Shown: one piece after another, positions 18,556 to 27,794 of the stretch
Layout: each line of letters starts with the position of its first letter
Position numbering within the stretch: position 1 is the first letter of the stretch
Assembly (NCBI RefSeq): GCF_019891395.1
Contig: NZ_CP078143.1
Span: forward strand, 3,175,001-3,239,000
DNA from: Nitratireductor kimnyeongensis
GTDB taxonomy: Bacteria > Pseudomonadota > Alphaproteobacteria > Rhizobiales > Rhizobiaceae
Direction: 5' to 3'
DNA: 64,000 nucleotides
Notes under the pieces: model-generated
Database searches by the model: none
What the model was told of the DNA's origin: nothing
What the model saw: only the letters and a program-made list of their open reading frames with translations
Made by a program: the position numbers and the translations under genes

Positions 18556-20031
18556 ATGGGCTTGACACCTTTAAAGGGGCTTCTTTTTCTCTCCGGCGCT
18601 GTCGTGGCGGGTCTCGGGGCCGCATATGTCATGGGTGCCTTCGAAACACGGGCGCCGCAATCGACCGTGTCATCGTCGCCGTCTCCTGAGACGGACGCAT
18701 CTTCGACCGCGGCGAAAAAAGATGAAGCGGATGCAGGTGCCAGCACAAAGGAAGCGCGCCTGGACGGGCCAGATGGGGACACAGACAGCACGGCTTCTGA
18801 AACCCTGAAATCCGCTCAGGAGATTGAACCGCCAACGTTCGACATTGTTCGGGTTGAGCCGAACGGATCGTTGGTGATTGCCGGCAAGGCTGCGCCCAAT
18901 GCTCGAGTGGAGATCATAAATGGCGCGACTGTTCTCGGAACGACGACGAGCGGGCCTTCCGGCGATTTCGCGGCCGTACTTGATGAGCCGCTCGAGCCGG
19001 GAGACTACCAGATCGTTTTGCGGGCGACTACGCAGGAAAACCTTGCTGCCACATCCGTAGAAACGGCTATCGTCACGGTGCCCGACAGTGAAACGGGGCA
19101 GGTTCTCGCCCTTGTCGATCAACCGGGGGCGCCCAGCCGCCTGATCACTGTTCCTGAAGCCAAAGCTTCTGGAGAGCGTGAGGCGCAGATCGAGACGGAA
19201 GATTCCTCCGACGCCGAGCCCACATCTCAGAAGCAAGCGGTTGCGGAAGCAACGCCGCAAGGCGATCCGGTATCGACGAAGCCACAATCTGCGGAGCCGA
19301 AGCCGGATGAGGCCGTGCAGGCACTCGAGCAGACCGCGCCGCCAGCGGCAAGCCCGGAAACTCCCTTCATTGAAGCGGTCGAGATCGATGGGCGCCAGGT
19401 CTTCGTCGCCGGTGCGGCTCGACCCGGCAGCAAAATCCGCGTTTATGCGAACCAGATTCTCCTGGGTGAAACAGTCACCACACCCAACGGACGGTTTCTG
19501 ATCGAAGCGACCCGTGAACTCCCCATCGGCGATTACATTGTGCGCGCCGACATGCTGTCGGAAGATGGCCGTAGCGTGGTTGCCAGGGCGGCCGTGCCGT
19601 TTACCCGGGCAGAGGGCGAGCAGGTCGCAGCTGTGGCTGCTCCCAATTCCGGTTCGGATGTGCGCAACGATGTATCCGATGAACGAGATGCTTCTTCGCA
19701 GTCGACCGAGGCCCCCCAAGCCGGCGAAAGAGAGATGACAGCGCCCGAGCCTGCCGCTTCCGGGTCAGGGACGACGGCACCAAAACTCGCGCCGGTGGAT
19801 GGCTCTGTTATCATTCGGCGCGGCGATACACTCTGGCATATTTCTCGGCGCGTCTATGGTCGCGGCATTCGCTACACCACCCTCTACCTCGCGAACCAGG
19901 ATCAGATCGAGGACCCTGATCGCATCTGGCCGGGACAGGTTTTTGCCGTGCCCGAGAGCACTGAAGAGGGCGAGGCGGCTGACATGAATGCCATTGAGGA
20001 TCAGACGGTCGATCCGGAAAACGCAAACTAG
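18556..20031 (+). CDS. LysM-domain envelope protein with Ig-like repeats
   Basis: The 491-aa protein has one N-terminal membrane span (GLLFLSGAVVAGLGAAYVMG, about residues 8-27) that anchors it in the inner membrane or is a signal sequence. A long acidic, Ala/Ser/Pro-rich linker follows. Two similar modules (about 95-175 and 272-360) each have the order VEI(D/N)G, VAG.A.P...I, LG.T.T...G.F and E.L..GDY.(V/I)(L/R)(R/A), like bacterial Ig/carboxypeptidase-regulatory folds. A LysM domain for peptidoglycan binding lies at about 416-465 (VIIRRGDTLWHISRRVYG to IWPGQVFAVPE). ATG 18556 begins right at the membrane segment. The role is likely structural in the cell wall; no enzyme domain is seen. Confidence 0.85.
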   Translation: MGLTPLKGLLFLSGAVVAGLGAAYVMGAFETRAPQSTVSSSPSPETDASSTAAKKDEADAGASTKEARLDGPDGDTDSTASETLKSAQEIEPPTFDIVRVEPNGSLVIAGKAAPNARVEIINGATVLGTTTSGPSGDFAAVLDEPLEPGDYQIVLRATTQENLAATSVETAIVTVPDSETGQVLALVDQPGAPSRLITVPEAKASGEREAQIETEDSSDAEPTSQKQAVAEATPQGDPVSTKPQSAEPKPDEAVQALEQTAPPAASPETPFIEAVEIDGRQVFVAGAARPGSKIRVYANQILLGETVTTPNGRFLIEATRELPIGDYIVRADMLSEDGRSVVARAAVPFTRAEGEQVAAVAAPNSGSDVRNDVSDERDASSQSTEAPQAGEREMTAPEPAASGSGTTAPKLAPVDGSVIIRRGDTLWHISRRVYGRGIRYTTLYLANQDQIEDPDRIWPGQVFAVPESTEEGEAADMNAIEDQTVDPENAN

Positions 20032-20055
20032 CAGGAAATAAAATCTCTGCAGCTC

Positions 20056-20106
20056 TTGAAAGCGTTGAACCTTTCATCGTATATCGCCGATGAACGATGA
20101 AAGGTT
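20056..20106 (+). promoter_or_regulatory. promoter with ArsR-type operator
   Basis: TTGAAA (20056-20061) and TATATC (20080-20085), 18 bases apart, make a possible promoter. Overlapping the -10 is a perfect inverted repeat: AACCTTTCATCG at 20068-20079 and CGATGAAAGGTT at 20095-20106, with a 15-base spacer. A third half-site CGATGAA lies at 20088-20094, so two spacings are possible. It ends six bases before the arsR start, exactly where an ArsR repressor would block its own operon. Confidence 0.7.
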
Positions 20107-20112
20107 TCCGCC

Positions 20113-20472
20113 ATGAATCGAGCGCTGCCCGGTGCATGCTGCGCGCATCACGCGATGACGAAGGGGTTGAGTGCGCTATCTCACCCTGCCCGCATAGAGA
20201 TACTCAAGCATCTTTCGGGCTATGATGCATGCTGCTGCAAGGATGTGGTGAAGCATCTTCATCTGGCCCAATCGACGGTTTCACAGCACTTGAAAGTGCT
20301 TGTGGATGCGGGGCTCGTGCAGGTGCGTCCAGAGCGTCAGAGTTCGCGCTATGAGGTCGATACAGAAGCGCTCCAGAGCCTCACCGAAGCTTTGGCCCGC
20401 CTGACGCTAACCTGCATCAACGCCAAGAAAAGCAGAAATTCAAACCACGAGGCCGAAGCGCATGAGCAGTAA
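20113..20472 (+). CDS. ArsR/SmtB-family metal-sensing repressor
   Basis: This 119-aa winged-helix protein should bind its operator as a dimer and let go when metal binds. The recognition helix is visible as HLAQSTVSQHLKVLVDAGLV, followed by the beta wing VRPERQSSRYEVD. Cys residues lie at 9-10, at 40-42 in the DNA-binding helix pair (YDACCCKDVV, like the CxC site of arsenic-sensing ArsR) and at 101. This suggests a thiol-binding soft metal(loid) such as arsenic, cadmium or lead. The start ATG 20113 sits just after a palindromic operator. It overlaps the exporter gene by 11 bases. Confidence 0.9.
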   Translation: MNRALPGACCAHHAMTKGLSALSHPARIEILKHLSGYDACCCKDVVKHLHLAQSTVSQHLKVLVDAGLVQVRPERQSSRYEVDTEALQSLTEALARLTLTCINAKKSRNSNHEAEAHEQ

Positions 20473-22339
20473 GACCGTATCCGCCGAGGGCTCGACCTTC
20501 GAGACCCTGCGCAACCTCTGGCCCTATATGTGGCCTTCCCACCGGTCGGATTTGAAACGTCGCGTGGTGGTCGCAGCCTTTTTCCTGGTTCTCGCCAAAG
20601 TCATTCTGGTTTTTGTGCCCTATTTCTACAAATGGGCCACCAATGCGCTCTCTGGGGAAGGGGGGGCTCCCGGTTTCCTGCCTACCGTGCTGGCTGGCCC
20701 GATCATGCTGGTCGTGGCCTACAATGTCGTGCGTATCGTTCAACTTGGATTCAACCAACTGCGTGATGCACTTTTTGCCAGTGTAGGGCAGCATGCAGTA
20801 CGGCAACTCGCCCACCGTACCTTCGTCCACATGCACCAACTGTCTCTGCGCTTCCATCTGGAGCGGCGCACGGGCGGACTTTCGCGCATCATCGAGCGTG
20901 GCACCAAGGGTATCGACACGATCGTTCGATTTACGATCCTGAATTCGATCCCCACAGTTCTCGAGTTCGTTCTCGCCGCGGGGATTTTCGCCTTTGCCTA
21001 TGGCTGGATTTATGTAGCGATCGTCGCTGTGACGGTTTGGCTTTACACGTGGTTCACGATCCGGGCGAGTGATTGGCGCATCGGTATCCGCCGGCAAATG
21101 AATGATTCCGATACTGATGCAAACACGAAAGCCATCGATTCCCTGCTTAATTTCGAAACGGTCAAATACTTCAACAATGAAGCGATGGAGGCCCGACGTT
21201 TCGATCGATCGATGGCGCGGTACGAGGATGCGGCAACCCGCACATGGACGTCTCTGGGTTGGCTCAATTTCGGTCAGGGCGTCATTCTTGGACTGGGCAT
21301 GACCGCCGCCATGGGACTGTCAGCCTATGAAGTGATGCGCGGCACGCAGACGGTTGGCGATTTCGTTTTCATCAACGCCATGCTGATGCAGCTTTCCATA
21401 CCGTTGAATTTCATCGGCTTTGTCTACCGCGAAATCCGGCAGGGCCTGACCGACATCGAACAGATGTTCGACCTGCTCGATGTTCGAGCCGAGGTCACCG
21501 ACCAGCCCGATGCCAAGACGCTTACCGTTGAGAAAGGTGACGTCCGCTTCGAGAATGTCCGCTTTTCCTACGATCCTGAGCGTCCGATCCTCAAAGGCAT
21601 CAGCTTCGAAATCCCGGCTGGAAAGACTGTTGCCGTGGTAGGTCCTTCCGGTGCAGGAAAATCCACCATCTCACGCCTTCTGTTCCGCTTCTACGATGCC
21701 CAAAGCGGCGAGGTTTCGATTGACGGACAGAACGTCAAGGACGTGACGCAGGAGAGCCTGCGTGCAGCTATCGGCATGGTGCCGCAGGATACGGTGCTTT
21801 TCAACGATACCATCGCCTACAATATCCGTTACGGCAGGCCTGACGCCACCGACGAAGAGGTGCGCAAGGCGGCTGAACTGGCTCAGATCGGCCCCTTTAT
21901 CGAGAGTCTGCCGGAAGGATATGACACAATGGTCGGTGAGCGCGGGTTAAAGCTTTCTGGCGGTGAGAAGCAGCGTGTGGCCATTGCACGCACGATCCTG
22001 AAGGCGCCGCCCATTCTCTTGCTGGACGAAGCCACTTCGGCCCTGGATACGCACACCGAACAGGAAATACAGGCGGCGCTCGACACGGTTAGCCGCGGGC
22101 GAACCACATTGGTGATCGCGCACCGGCTTTCTACGGTGATTAACGCAGATGAGATCATCGTGTTGCGTGGTGGAGAGATTGCTGAGCGAGGGCGCCATGG
22201 GGATCTCCTTGAGGTTGGCGGCCTGTATGCGGAAATGTGGAACAGGCAGCGGGAGGCCACGGAGGCCGAAGAGCGGCTGCGCAAGGCGCGTGAGACGGAT
22301 GAACTGGGCATAGTGGTGCGCCGCCAACCGGCTTATTGA
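20462..22339 (+). CDS. Atm1/HMT1-type ABC exporter
   Basis: This 625-aa half-transporter works as a homodimer in the inner membrane. Six membrane helices span about residues 35-320, followed by an ATPase domain with Walker [11 protein letters not shown]-loop MVPQDTVLFNDTIAYNIRYG, signature LSGGEKQRVAIAR, Walker B ILLLDEATSALD and the H-loop. NFETVKYFNNE and the YWSLNFGQ-like region are typical of the Atm1/ABCB7 family. Bacterial relatives (Novosphingobium Atm1) export glutathione conjugates of heavy metals; mitochondrial Atm1 is linked to iron-sulfur export. Operon linkage to a Cys-rich ArsR favours a metal-detoxification role here. The gene overlaps arsR by 11 bases. Confidence 0.92.
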   Translation: MSSKTVSAEGSTFETLRNLWPYMWPSHRSDLKRRVVVAAFFLVLAKVILVFVPYFYKWATNALSGEGGAPGFLPTVLAGPIMLVVAYNVVRIVQLGFNQLRDALFASVGQHAVRQLAHRTFVHMHQLSLRFHLERRTGGLSRIIERGTKGIDTIVRFTILNSIPTVLEFVLAAGIFAFAYGWIYVAIVAVTVWLYTWFTIRASDWRIGIRRQMNDSDTDANTKAIDSLLNFETVKYFNNEAMEARRFDRSMARYEDAATRTWTSLGWLNFGQGVILGLGMTAAMGLSAYEVMRGTQTVGDFVFINAMLMQLSIPLNFIGFVYREIRQGLTDIEQMFDLLDVRAEVTDQPDAKTLTVEKGDVRFENVRFSYDPERPILKGISFEIPAGKTVAVVGPSGAGKSTISRLLFRFYDAQSGEVSIDGQNVKDVTQESLRAAIGMVPQDTVLFNDTIAYNIRYGRPDATDEEVRKAAELAQIGPFIESLPEGYDTMVGERGLKLSGGEKQRVAIARTILKAPPILLLDEATSALDTHTEQEIQAALDTVSRGRTTLVIAHRLSTVINADEIIVLRGGEIAERGRHGDLLEVGGLYAEMWNRQREATEAEERLRKARETDELGIVVRRQPAY

Positions 22340-22480
22340 CGGGCGCCCGGGCTTCGTCGTGTCAACCTGCGAGAGTACACAGGTGTTGGAAATGGCCCGG
22401 CAGTCCGGTTGATGCGTTGCGGGAAAACCTCGTTTCCGTTACCAAGACGGCACATTCATTCGATTTGAAAGCGGCCACCG

Positions 22481-23179
22481 ATGAGCCTGATTGACACGAT
22501 CCGCAACACGCTAGTGCCGATCCACCGCGAGGGATACCCATTCATTGCGGCTTTTGCCGGCGCTACGATTGTGCTGGGTTTGATCTGGGGACCGTTGTTC
22601 TGGATCGGTTTGATCCTTACAGCCTGGTGCATCTATTTCTACCGCGACCCCGAGCGCATCACCCCGGTCAACGACAGTCTGGTGATTGCACCCGCAGATG
22701 GCGTGGTGTCCTTCGTAGGCCCCGCCGTCCCACCTGCGGAACTTGGCATGGGCGACGGGGAAATGACCCGTATTTCCGTTTTCATGAATGTCTTTTCCTG
22801 TCACATCAATCGTGCGCCGGTACGCGGCCGGATTTCGCTGATCGAGCATCGTCCGGGCCGGTTCCTCAATGCCGAGCTGGACAAGGCGAGCACTGAGAAC
22901 GAGCGCAACGGCCTTGTGATCGAAAGCCCTCACGGTCCTGTTCCCGTAGTGCAGATTGCTGGGTTGGTCGCGAGACGTATTGTTTGTTGGGCAGAAGCAC
23001 CTGGACAGATCGCCGTCGGCGAACGCTTCGGCCTGATTCGATTCGGATCACGTGTCGACGTTTACCTTCCGCAAGGTGCGGTCCCCAGCGTCGCGGTCGG
23101 GCAGACGGCAGTCGGTGGAGAAACCGTCATCGCGGCTTTCGGAAGCGATCTGAAACAACCGATTGTCAGGGTCTCCTGA
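22481..23179 (+). CDS. psd: phosphatidylserine decarboxylase proenzyme
   Basis: The 232-aa product is the short form of phosphatidylserine decarboxylase, which makes phosphatidylethanolamine in the inner membrane. Two hydrophobic helices lie near residues 21-52. The self-cleavage site is at Gly189-Ser190 in [17 protein letters not shown]; cleavage there turns the serine into the pyruvoyl group. [16 protein letters not shown] carries the conserved His of the active site. Start ATG 22481. The next gene, pssA, starts on the last base of the stop codon (TGATG), so substrate and product enzymes are coupled. Confidence 0.96.
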   Translation: MSLIDTIRNTLVPIHREGYPFIAAFAGATIVLGLIWGPLFWIGLILTAWCIYFYRDPERITPVNDSLVIAPADGVVSFVGPAVPPAELGMGDGEMTRISVFMNVFSCHINRAPVRGRISLIEHRPGRFLNAELDKASTENERNGLVIESPHGPVPVVQIAGLVARRIVCWAEAPGQIAVGERFGLIRFGSRVDVYLPQGAVPSVAVGQTAVGGETVIAAFGSDLKQPIVRVS

Positions 23180-24003
23180 TGGCCGGGCCCTTTCCACCAT
23201 TCGAGCCGCATGGCGGGGGCGGGCCGAAGCTGACTGAGATTCCGTTGCGCATGCTTGTGCCGAACCTCATCACGGTTCTGGCCATTTGCGCCGGTCTTTC
23301 CGGGATTCGGCTTGCCTTCGAGCATCGCGTCGAAACGGCAGTGGTTATGGTTCTGATAGCTGCTTTTCTGGACGCTGTGGACGGGCGTGTGGCGCGCATG
23401 CTCAAGGCGTCATCCAAATTCGGCGCACAAATGGATTCACTGGCCGACATCGTGAATTTCGGCGTTGCTCCGGCACTTGTCCTTTATGCCTATGTTTTGG
23501 ACAGGGCAGGAGCGCTTGGCTGGATTGCAGCACTCCTGTTCGCTATCGCCTGTTGCCTGCGGCTCGCACGATTCAATGTCATGCTGGAAGATCCGGATCG
23601 TCCCGCCTGGCACACGGATTACTTCGTCGGCGTTCCGGCCCCCGCCGGAGCCGCACTTGTGCTCTTACCGGTTTATCTGGGCTTTCTCGGCATCGCGTCG
23701 GATACGACCATGGCCTTTGCCGCTTCGGCTTATACAGTTCTGATCGGTTTCTTGTTGGTCAGTCGCTTGCCGGTCTATTCGGGAAAGAGTTCAGGAAGTC
23801 GCATTCCGCGCGAATATGTTCTTCCTTTGATTTTGGGATTGGCGCTTTACGTGCTGCTTCTCACCAGCTTCACCTGGATGACGCTGACGGTCTCAGCGCT
23901 CGGTTATCTGGTGTTTCTCGTTTTTAGCATGCGGGCCTATGCCCGGCGCTCGGAACTGGAAGACAAAAAGGGGGCAGAAGAAGCCGGCAAAGAGCATATC
24001 TAA
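23179..24003 (+). CDS. pssA: CDP-diacylglycerol--serine O-phosphatidyltransferase
   Basis: This 274-aa membrane enzyme joins serine to CDP-diacylglycerol, giving phosphatidylserine for Psd. The CDP-alcohol phosphotransferase motif is complete: DAVDGRVARMLKASSKFGAQMDSLAD (spread over about residues 70-95) has all the conserved Asp, Gly and Arg residues. Around it are about eight membrane segments. ATG 23179 overlaps the psd stop by one base; the open frame further upstream lies inside psd and is not used. The order psd-pssA is common in alphaproteobacteria. Confidence 0.95.
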   Translation: MAGPFPPFEPHGGGGPKLTEIPLRMLVPNLITVLAICAGLSGIRLAFEHRVETAVVMVLIAAFLDAVDGRVARMLKASSKFGAQMDSLADIVNFGVAPALVLYAYVLDRAGALGWIAALLFAIACCLRLARFNVMLEDPDRPAWHTDYFVGVPAPAGAALVLLPVYLGFLGIASDTTMAFAASAYTVLIGFLLVSRLPVYSGKSSGSRIPREYVLPLILGLALYVLLLTSFTWMTLTVSALGYLVFLVFSMRAYARRSELEDKKGAEEAGKEHI

Positions 24004-24012
24004 TCCTGTAGA

Positions 24013-24678
24013 TCAGACCTCGTTCTTCCGATTCGAAGCGTCGCGCACCTCGATCATCCGGCTGAACAGGGCTTCTGAAGCGCGCATGTCTTCCCGGCCG
24101 GAGCGTACAATCAAGGCTTCAATTGTCATCGGAGGCAGTGTGTGTACGTGGCGCGCCGGCACGAACCCGCGCCGCTCCATATAGACGGGCACCACATGCG
24201 CTTCGGCCTTGAGTGCAATGCGCGCGACGGCACGAAACAGGCGAAAAGTCTTCGTGTCCGGCTCCGTCTCGTCAGGCATGTAGACGGCAAGCCGACCGTT
24301 GCCCTTGAGGCGGCGCACAAGCCTGCGGCTAACGAACACATGATGAGCGTTGAAGGCAATCGTGCGTGCGAGCGCGCGCCAGGGCTCGAGAAAGAGCGAC
24401 TTTGCCGACGCCTCATCCAGGATGTGCAGCGTGTCATCGGGCAGCAACGCAAGCATCGTTGCCGGATCAAGACTGGACTGATGCCACACCGCATAGATGA
24501 CCGGCGTTTCGGCCTTTCGCGCAAGATCGACCTCACGGTCGCTGATGCGGAACAGAAGCTTCAAGGGCGCATGCAAGGCCGCTTGGTGAAAACTGACACC
24601 GCGACGATACTGAACAATGCCTGCCATGGCGGCCCACACCGCCAGGACAAGCAGCACGAATTCGGTGATCAGTATCAT
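24013..24678 (-). CDS. DUF374-type lysophospholipid acyltransferase family protein
   Basis: The 221-aa product begins with a membrane span (ITEFVLLVLAVWAAMAGIVQY) and carries the acyltransferase HX4D motif as HQSSLD near residue 66. Further family patterns are FVSRRLVRRLKGNGRLAVYMPDETEP and HVVPVYMERRGF. Enzymes of this PlsC-like fold move acyl chains to glycerolipids; the DUF374 branch often works near lipid A or lipid remodelling, but the exact acceptor is not known. It converges on pssA with nine bases between stops, which suits a membrane-lipid role. ATG 24678 is the start. Confidence 0.82.
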   Translation of the reverse strand: MILITEFVLLVLAVWAAMAGIVQYRRGVSFHQAALHAPLKLLFRISDREVDLARKAETPVIYAVWHQSSLDPATMLALLPDDTLHILDEASAKSLFLEPWRALARTIAFNAHHVFVSRRLVRRLKGNGRLAVYMPDETEPDTKTFRLFRAVARIALKAEAHVVPVYMERRGFVPARHVHTLPPMTIEALIVRSGREDMRASEALFSRMIEVRDASNRKNEV

Positions 24679-24876
24679 GCCGCGTCTCCCAATTGCCGGT
24701 CCTACACCTATGGCTTAGCCCGGCATCGTTCTCAATATTCGGTCAGTTGCGTCTGAAACGCAGACCCTTCCACAGCCCCTCGGCGCGCCTCTTCGTCCGC
24801 TGCCGCGTGGAAAGGTAACGAATGCGTTCCGCAGGTCAATCGTGAAGTCTGGTTTGAAGTTGCGCCCGTCGCTGTC

Positions 24877-25626
24877 TCACTCAGGCATCTGATATCGGGT
24901 GAACCGGTTCTTCTTCACGTCGAAAATCAGTCCCGTTTCCATCAATTCAGGGCTGGCTAGTGACAGGATTTTGGCCGCGACTTCGGACGGATGCGGCAAG
25001 GTCTCGGGATCTTCGCCGGGCATGGCCTGCGCGCGCATGGCGGTGCGGGTGGCTCCCGGATTCACCGAGTTGACCCGCAGGGGCATGTTTTTCGTCTCGT
25101 CGGCCCAGGATCGCGCCAACGCCTCCGCTGCCGCCTTGGAGGCCGCATAGGGACCCCAGAATGCACGTGCAGAGTGGGCAGCGCCCGAAGACATGATGAT
25201 CGCGCGTCCCGCGTCAGAGGCGCGCAGCAGGGGATCGACGGTCCGAATGAGGCGCCAAGTGCCCGTCACGTTAATGTTCATGACCTTTTCGAAGACTTTC
25301 GCCTCCACATGGCCGAGCGGTGCGATCACACCGAGGATGCCGGCATTGGCGACCAAGATATCCAATTTCCCCCAACGCTCGTGAATGGCACCGCCAATTC
25401 GGTCGATACCCGCCATGTCTGTCAGATCGAGCGGTACAAGCGTGGCTTCGCCGCCCGCAGCCTTGATTTCATCATCGAGTTCTTCAAGACCGCCGACAGT
25501 GCGCGCCACTGCAACGACATGCGCGCCGCAGGCTGCAAGTTCTTTCGCCAGGAAATAGCCGATGCCGCGGGATGCGCCGGTGACGAGAGCCAGCCGGCCT
25601 TTCAAGTCTGGTTTGGTGTCTGTCAT
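24877..25626 (-). CDS. short-chain dehydrogenase/reductase
   Basis: This 249-aa classical SDR has the cofactor loop VTGASRGIGYFLAKELA (residues 14-30), the NAGILG structural motif, and the catalytic YAASKAA with serine in IIMSSGAAHSA upstream. It should oxidise or reduce an alcohol or ketone with NAD(P). The substrate is unknown. ATG 25626 overlaps the purF stop as ATGA, which sets the start, since the longer frame lies inside purF. Homologs are often found behind purF in Rhizobiales, with no proven role in purine synthesis. Confidence 0.92.
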   Translation of the reverse strand: MTDTKPDLKGRLALVTGASRGIGYFLAKELAACGAHVVAVARTVGGLEELDDEIKAAGGEATLVPLDLTDMAGIDRIGGAIHERWGKLDILVANAGILGVIAPLGHVEAKVFEKVMNINVTGTWRLIRTVDPLLRASDAGRAIIMSSGAAHSARAFWGPYAASKAAAEALARSWADETKNMPLRVNSVNPGATRTAMRAQAMPGEDPETLPHPSEVAAKILSLASPELMETGLIFDVKKNRFTRYQMPE

Positions 25627-27098
25627 TGACCGCCTGCTGCGAGAAGGGAAAGCGTGCGCACATTGTCGGTGCTGTCGTGATCGGTCAACCGTGTCGGATA
25701 ATCCTTGGTGAAGCAGGCATCGCAATATTGCGGCTGCTCGGCATTGCGCGCTGCCTCGCCCACGGCGCGATAAAGTCCGTCAATCGTCAGGAAGGACAGC
25801 GAATCGACCCGGATGAACTCAGCCATTTCCTCGATGGACATGCGTGAGGCGAGAAGCTTCGCGGCCTCCGGCGTGTCCACGCCGTAGAAACAGGGCGAGC
25901 GAGTTGGGGGAGAGGCAATACGCATATGCACTTCCGCTGCGCCGGCATCACGCACCATCTGAACGATTTTCTGACTTGTCGTGCCACGCACAATGGAATC
26001 GTCCACCAGAACGACGCGCTTTCCCTCGATGCAGCGTCGGTTCGCATTGTGTTTCAGCTTGACGCCCATATGACGGATCGAATCCGTCGGCTGGATAAAA
26101 GTGCGCCCAACATAGTGATTTCGAATAATGCCGAGTTCGAAGGGGAGGCCGGCCGCCTGAGCATAGCCAATTGCAGCGGGCGTACCAGAATCCGGCACCG
26201 GAACCACAATGTCGGCCTCGACCGGCATTTCCCTAGCCAGTTCCGCACCGATCTCCTTGCGCACCTCGTAGACGTTGCGTCCCTCCACAATGGAGTCGGG
26301 CCGCGCGAAATAGACATACTCGAAGATACAGAAGCGCGGGTTCTCCTTGAGTTCAAAGGGGAAAAAGCTTTCGATCCCCTTTTCGGTCACGACCACCATT
26401 TCGCCGGGCTTCAGATCGCGGACAAAACGCGCGCCGATGATGTCGAGTGCGCAGGTCTCCGAGGCCAGGATATAGGCACCATCCAGATCGCCGAGCACCA
26501 GTGGGCGGATCCCCAGCGGATCGCGGCAGCCGATCATCTTCTTCGATGTAAGCGCGACAATCGAGAAGGCGCCTTCAATCTGACGAAGCGCTTCGATGAA
26601 GCGGGTATTGGTGTCCCGTTCCTTGCTGGTGGCGACCAAGTGCAGCACTGTTTCAGTATCGGAAGTGGACGAGAAGATCGCGCCTTCCTTCTGCAGCTTG
26701 CGCTGAACGGTCATGGCATTGGTGATGTTGCCATTGTGGGCGATTGCAAGACCGCCATCCGACAATTCGGCAAAGAAGGGCTGAACGTTGCGCAGACCAG
26801 AGCCGCCGGTGGTTGCATAGCGCGTATGACCGATGGCGCGGCTTCCGTTCAGACGGTCAAGGACTGATTGTTTGGTGAATGTGTCGCCGATCAGGCCGAT
26901 ATGACGCTCTACATGGAACTGGGTGCCATCAAAGGAGACAATGCCGGCAGCTTCCTGTCCGCGGTGCTGGAGGGCATGCAGCCCAAGCGTTACAATGGCT
27001 GCAGCGTCACTACGCCCAAAAATTCCGAAGACGCCGCATTCATCATGAAAATGGTCGTCCGCTTCGCCTACGAGAGGCAAATTGTCTTCCAGTGCCAT
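25623..27098 (-). CDS. purF: amidophosphoribosyltransferase
   Basis: The 491-aa enzyme catalyses the first step of purine synthesis, adding the glutamine amide nitrogen to PRPP. After a short propeptide comes the nucleophile cysteine in DECGVFGIFG, then the glutaminase domain with HNGNITN and IGHTRYATTGGSG. The PRPP-binding loop KRVVLVDDSIVRGTT lies in the C-terminal half. ATG 27098 is preferred: AAAGGGCGG lies ahead of it, while ATG 27116 has no ribosome-binding site. The propeptide ahead of the Cys is about 20 residues. cvpA lies directly upstream, as in many bacteria. Confidence 0.97.
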   Translation of the reverse strand: MALEDNLPLVGEADDHFHDECGVFGIFGRSDAAAIVTLGLHALQHRGQEAAGIVSFDGTQFHVERHIGLIGDTFTKQSVLDRLNGSRAIGHTRYATTGGSGLRNVQPFFAELSDGGLAIAHNGNITNAMTVQRKLQKEGAIFSSTSDTETVLHLVATSKERDTNTRFIEALRQIEGAFSIVALTSKKMIGCRDPLGIRPLVLGDLDGAYILASETCALDIIGARFVRDLKPGEMVVVTEKGIESFFPFELKENPRFCIFEYVYFARPDSIVEGRNVYEVRKEIGAELAREMPVEADIVVPVPDSGTPAAIGYAQAAGLPFELGIIRNHYVGRTFIQPTDSIRHMGVKLKHNANRRCIEGKRVVLVDDSIVRGTTSQKIVQMVRDAGAAEVHMRIASPPTRSPCFYGVDTPEAAKLLASRMSIEEMAEFIRVDSLSFLTIDGLYRAVGEAARNAEQPQYCDACFTKDYPTRLTDHDSTDNVRTLSLLAAGGQ

Positions 27099-27140
27099 TT
27101 CTGGCCGCCCTTTCATTGTGACACAGACGGCCCGTGACCG

Positions 27141-27680
27141 TCAGTTTGCGGTTTCGCCCTCGCCAGATGCCCCATCGGTGAGGCGGTCGAAAACCGAATT
27201 GTCCGGATCATCCGGAAGCATTCCCTGGATCCATTGGCCCACGCCGTCCAGCAGTGGGCGCGATTTGGCTTCCGCTACCCAGCTGGGCGGGTTCGCACCC
27301 ATCAGCCAGTTGAGAAACAGTAGGGCAACAGCCACCACCAGAATACCGCGTGCGGCACCGTAGAGGAAGCCGAGCGTGCGGTCGAGCGCACCGATGCGCG
27401 AATCGATGATGAAATCCGCGATCTTCATCGTGATGATCGTCACCACGATCAGTGCAATGAGAAACACCACCGCTGCTGCAACCGCAAGGGCCAACATATC
27501 GTTGCTGATATAGGGTGTGACATAGGGCAGAACCAGCGAATGAAAATAATAGGCCGCCACGGCGGCTGCCGCCCATGATGCGATCGACAACACTTCGCGT
27601 GAAAAACCACGCACCATGGCCAACATGGCCGAAACGAGCGTGAAGCCGACAAGAATTCCGTCAAGCAACGTGATTGGCAT
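27141..27680 (-). CDS. cvpA: CvpA family membrane protein
   Basis: The 179-aa inner-membrane protein has four hydrophobic segments (about residues 5-25, 28-48, 60-85 and 100-125) with the CvpA start PITLLDGILVGFTLVSAMLAMVRGFSREVLSI and the GALDRTLGFLYGAARGILVV signature. CvpA was linked to colicin V export and to bile and envelope stress, with no agreed mechanism. ATG 27680 follows AGGGGTGAC at ideal spacing; GTG 27686 would leave no site. It is directly upstream of purF (42 nt). Confidence 0.9.
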   Translation of the reverse strand: MPITLLDGILVGFTLVSAMLAMVRGFSREVLSIASWAAAAVAAYYFHSLVLPYVTPYISNDMLALAVAAAVVFLIALIVVTIITMKIADFIIDSRIGALDRTLGFLYGAARGILVVAVALLFLNWLMGANPPSWVAEAKSRPLLDGVGQWIQGMLPDDPDNSVFDRLTDGASGEGETAN

Positions 27681-27794
27681 TGTCACCCCTACTCCTTTGG
27701 CAGATAGGATGCCCCCGCAAGGTCATTGTCTTCGTCTTTCGGGCCACTGTGCCGCCAATCGATCTGTTCAAACCGCCCCGCCAGGCCGCCCCAA

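Noticed and set aside
18670..19719. 349-codon minus-strand open frame
   Set aside because: Antisense to the LysM protein; Arg-rich without recognisable fold.
25926..26867. 313-codon plus-strand open frame
   Set aside because: Antisense to purF, whose motifs are complete.
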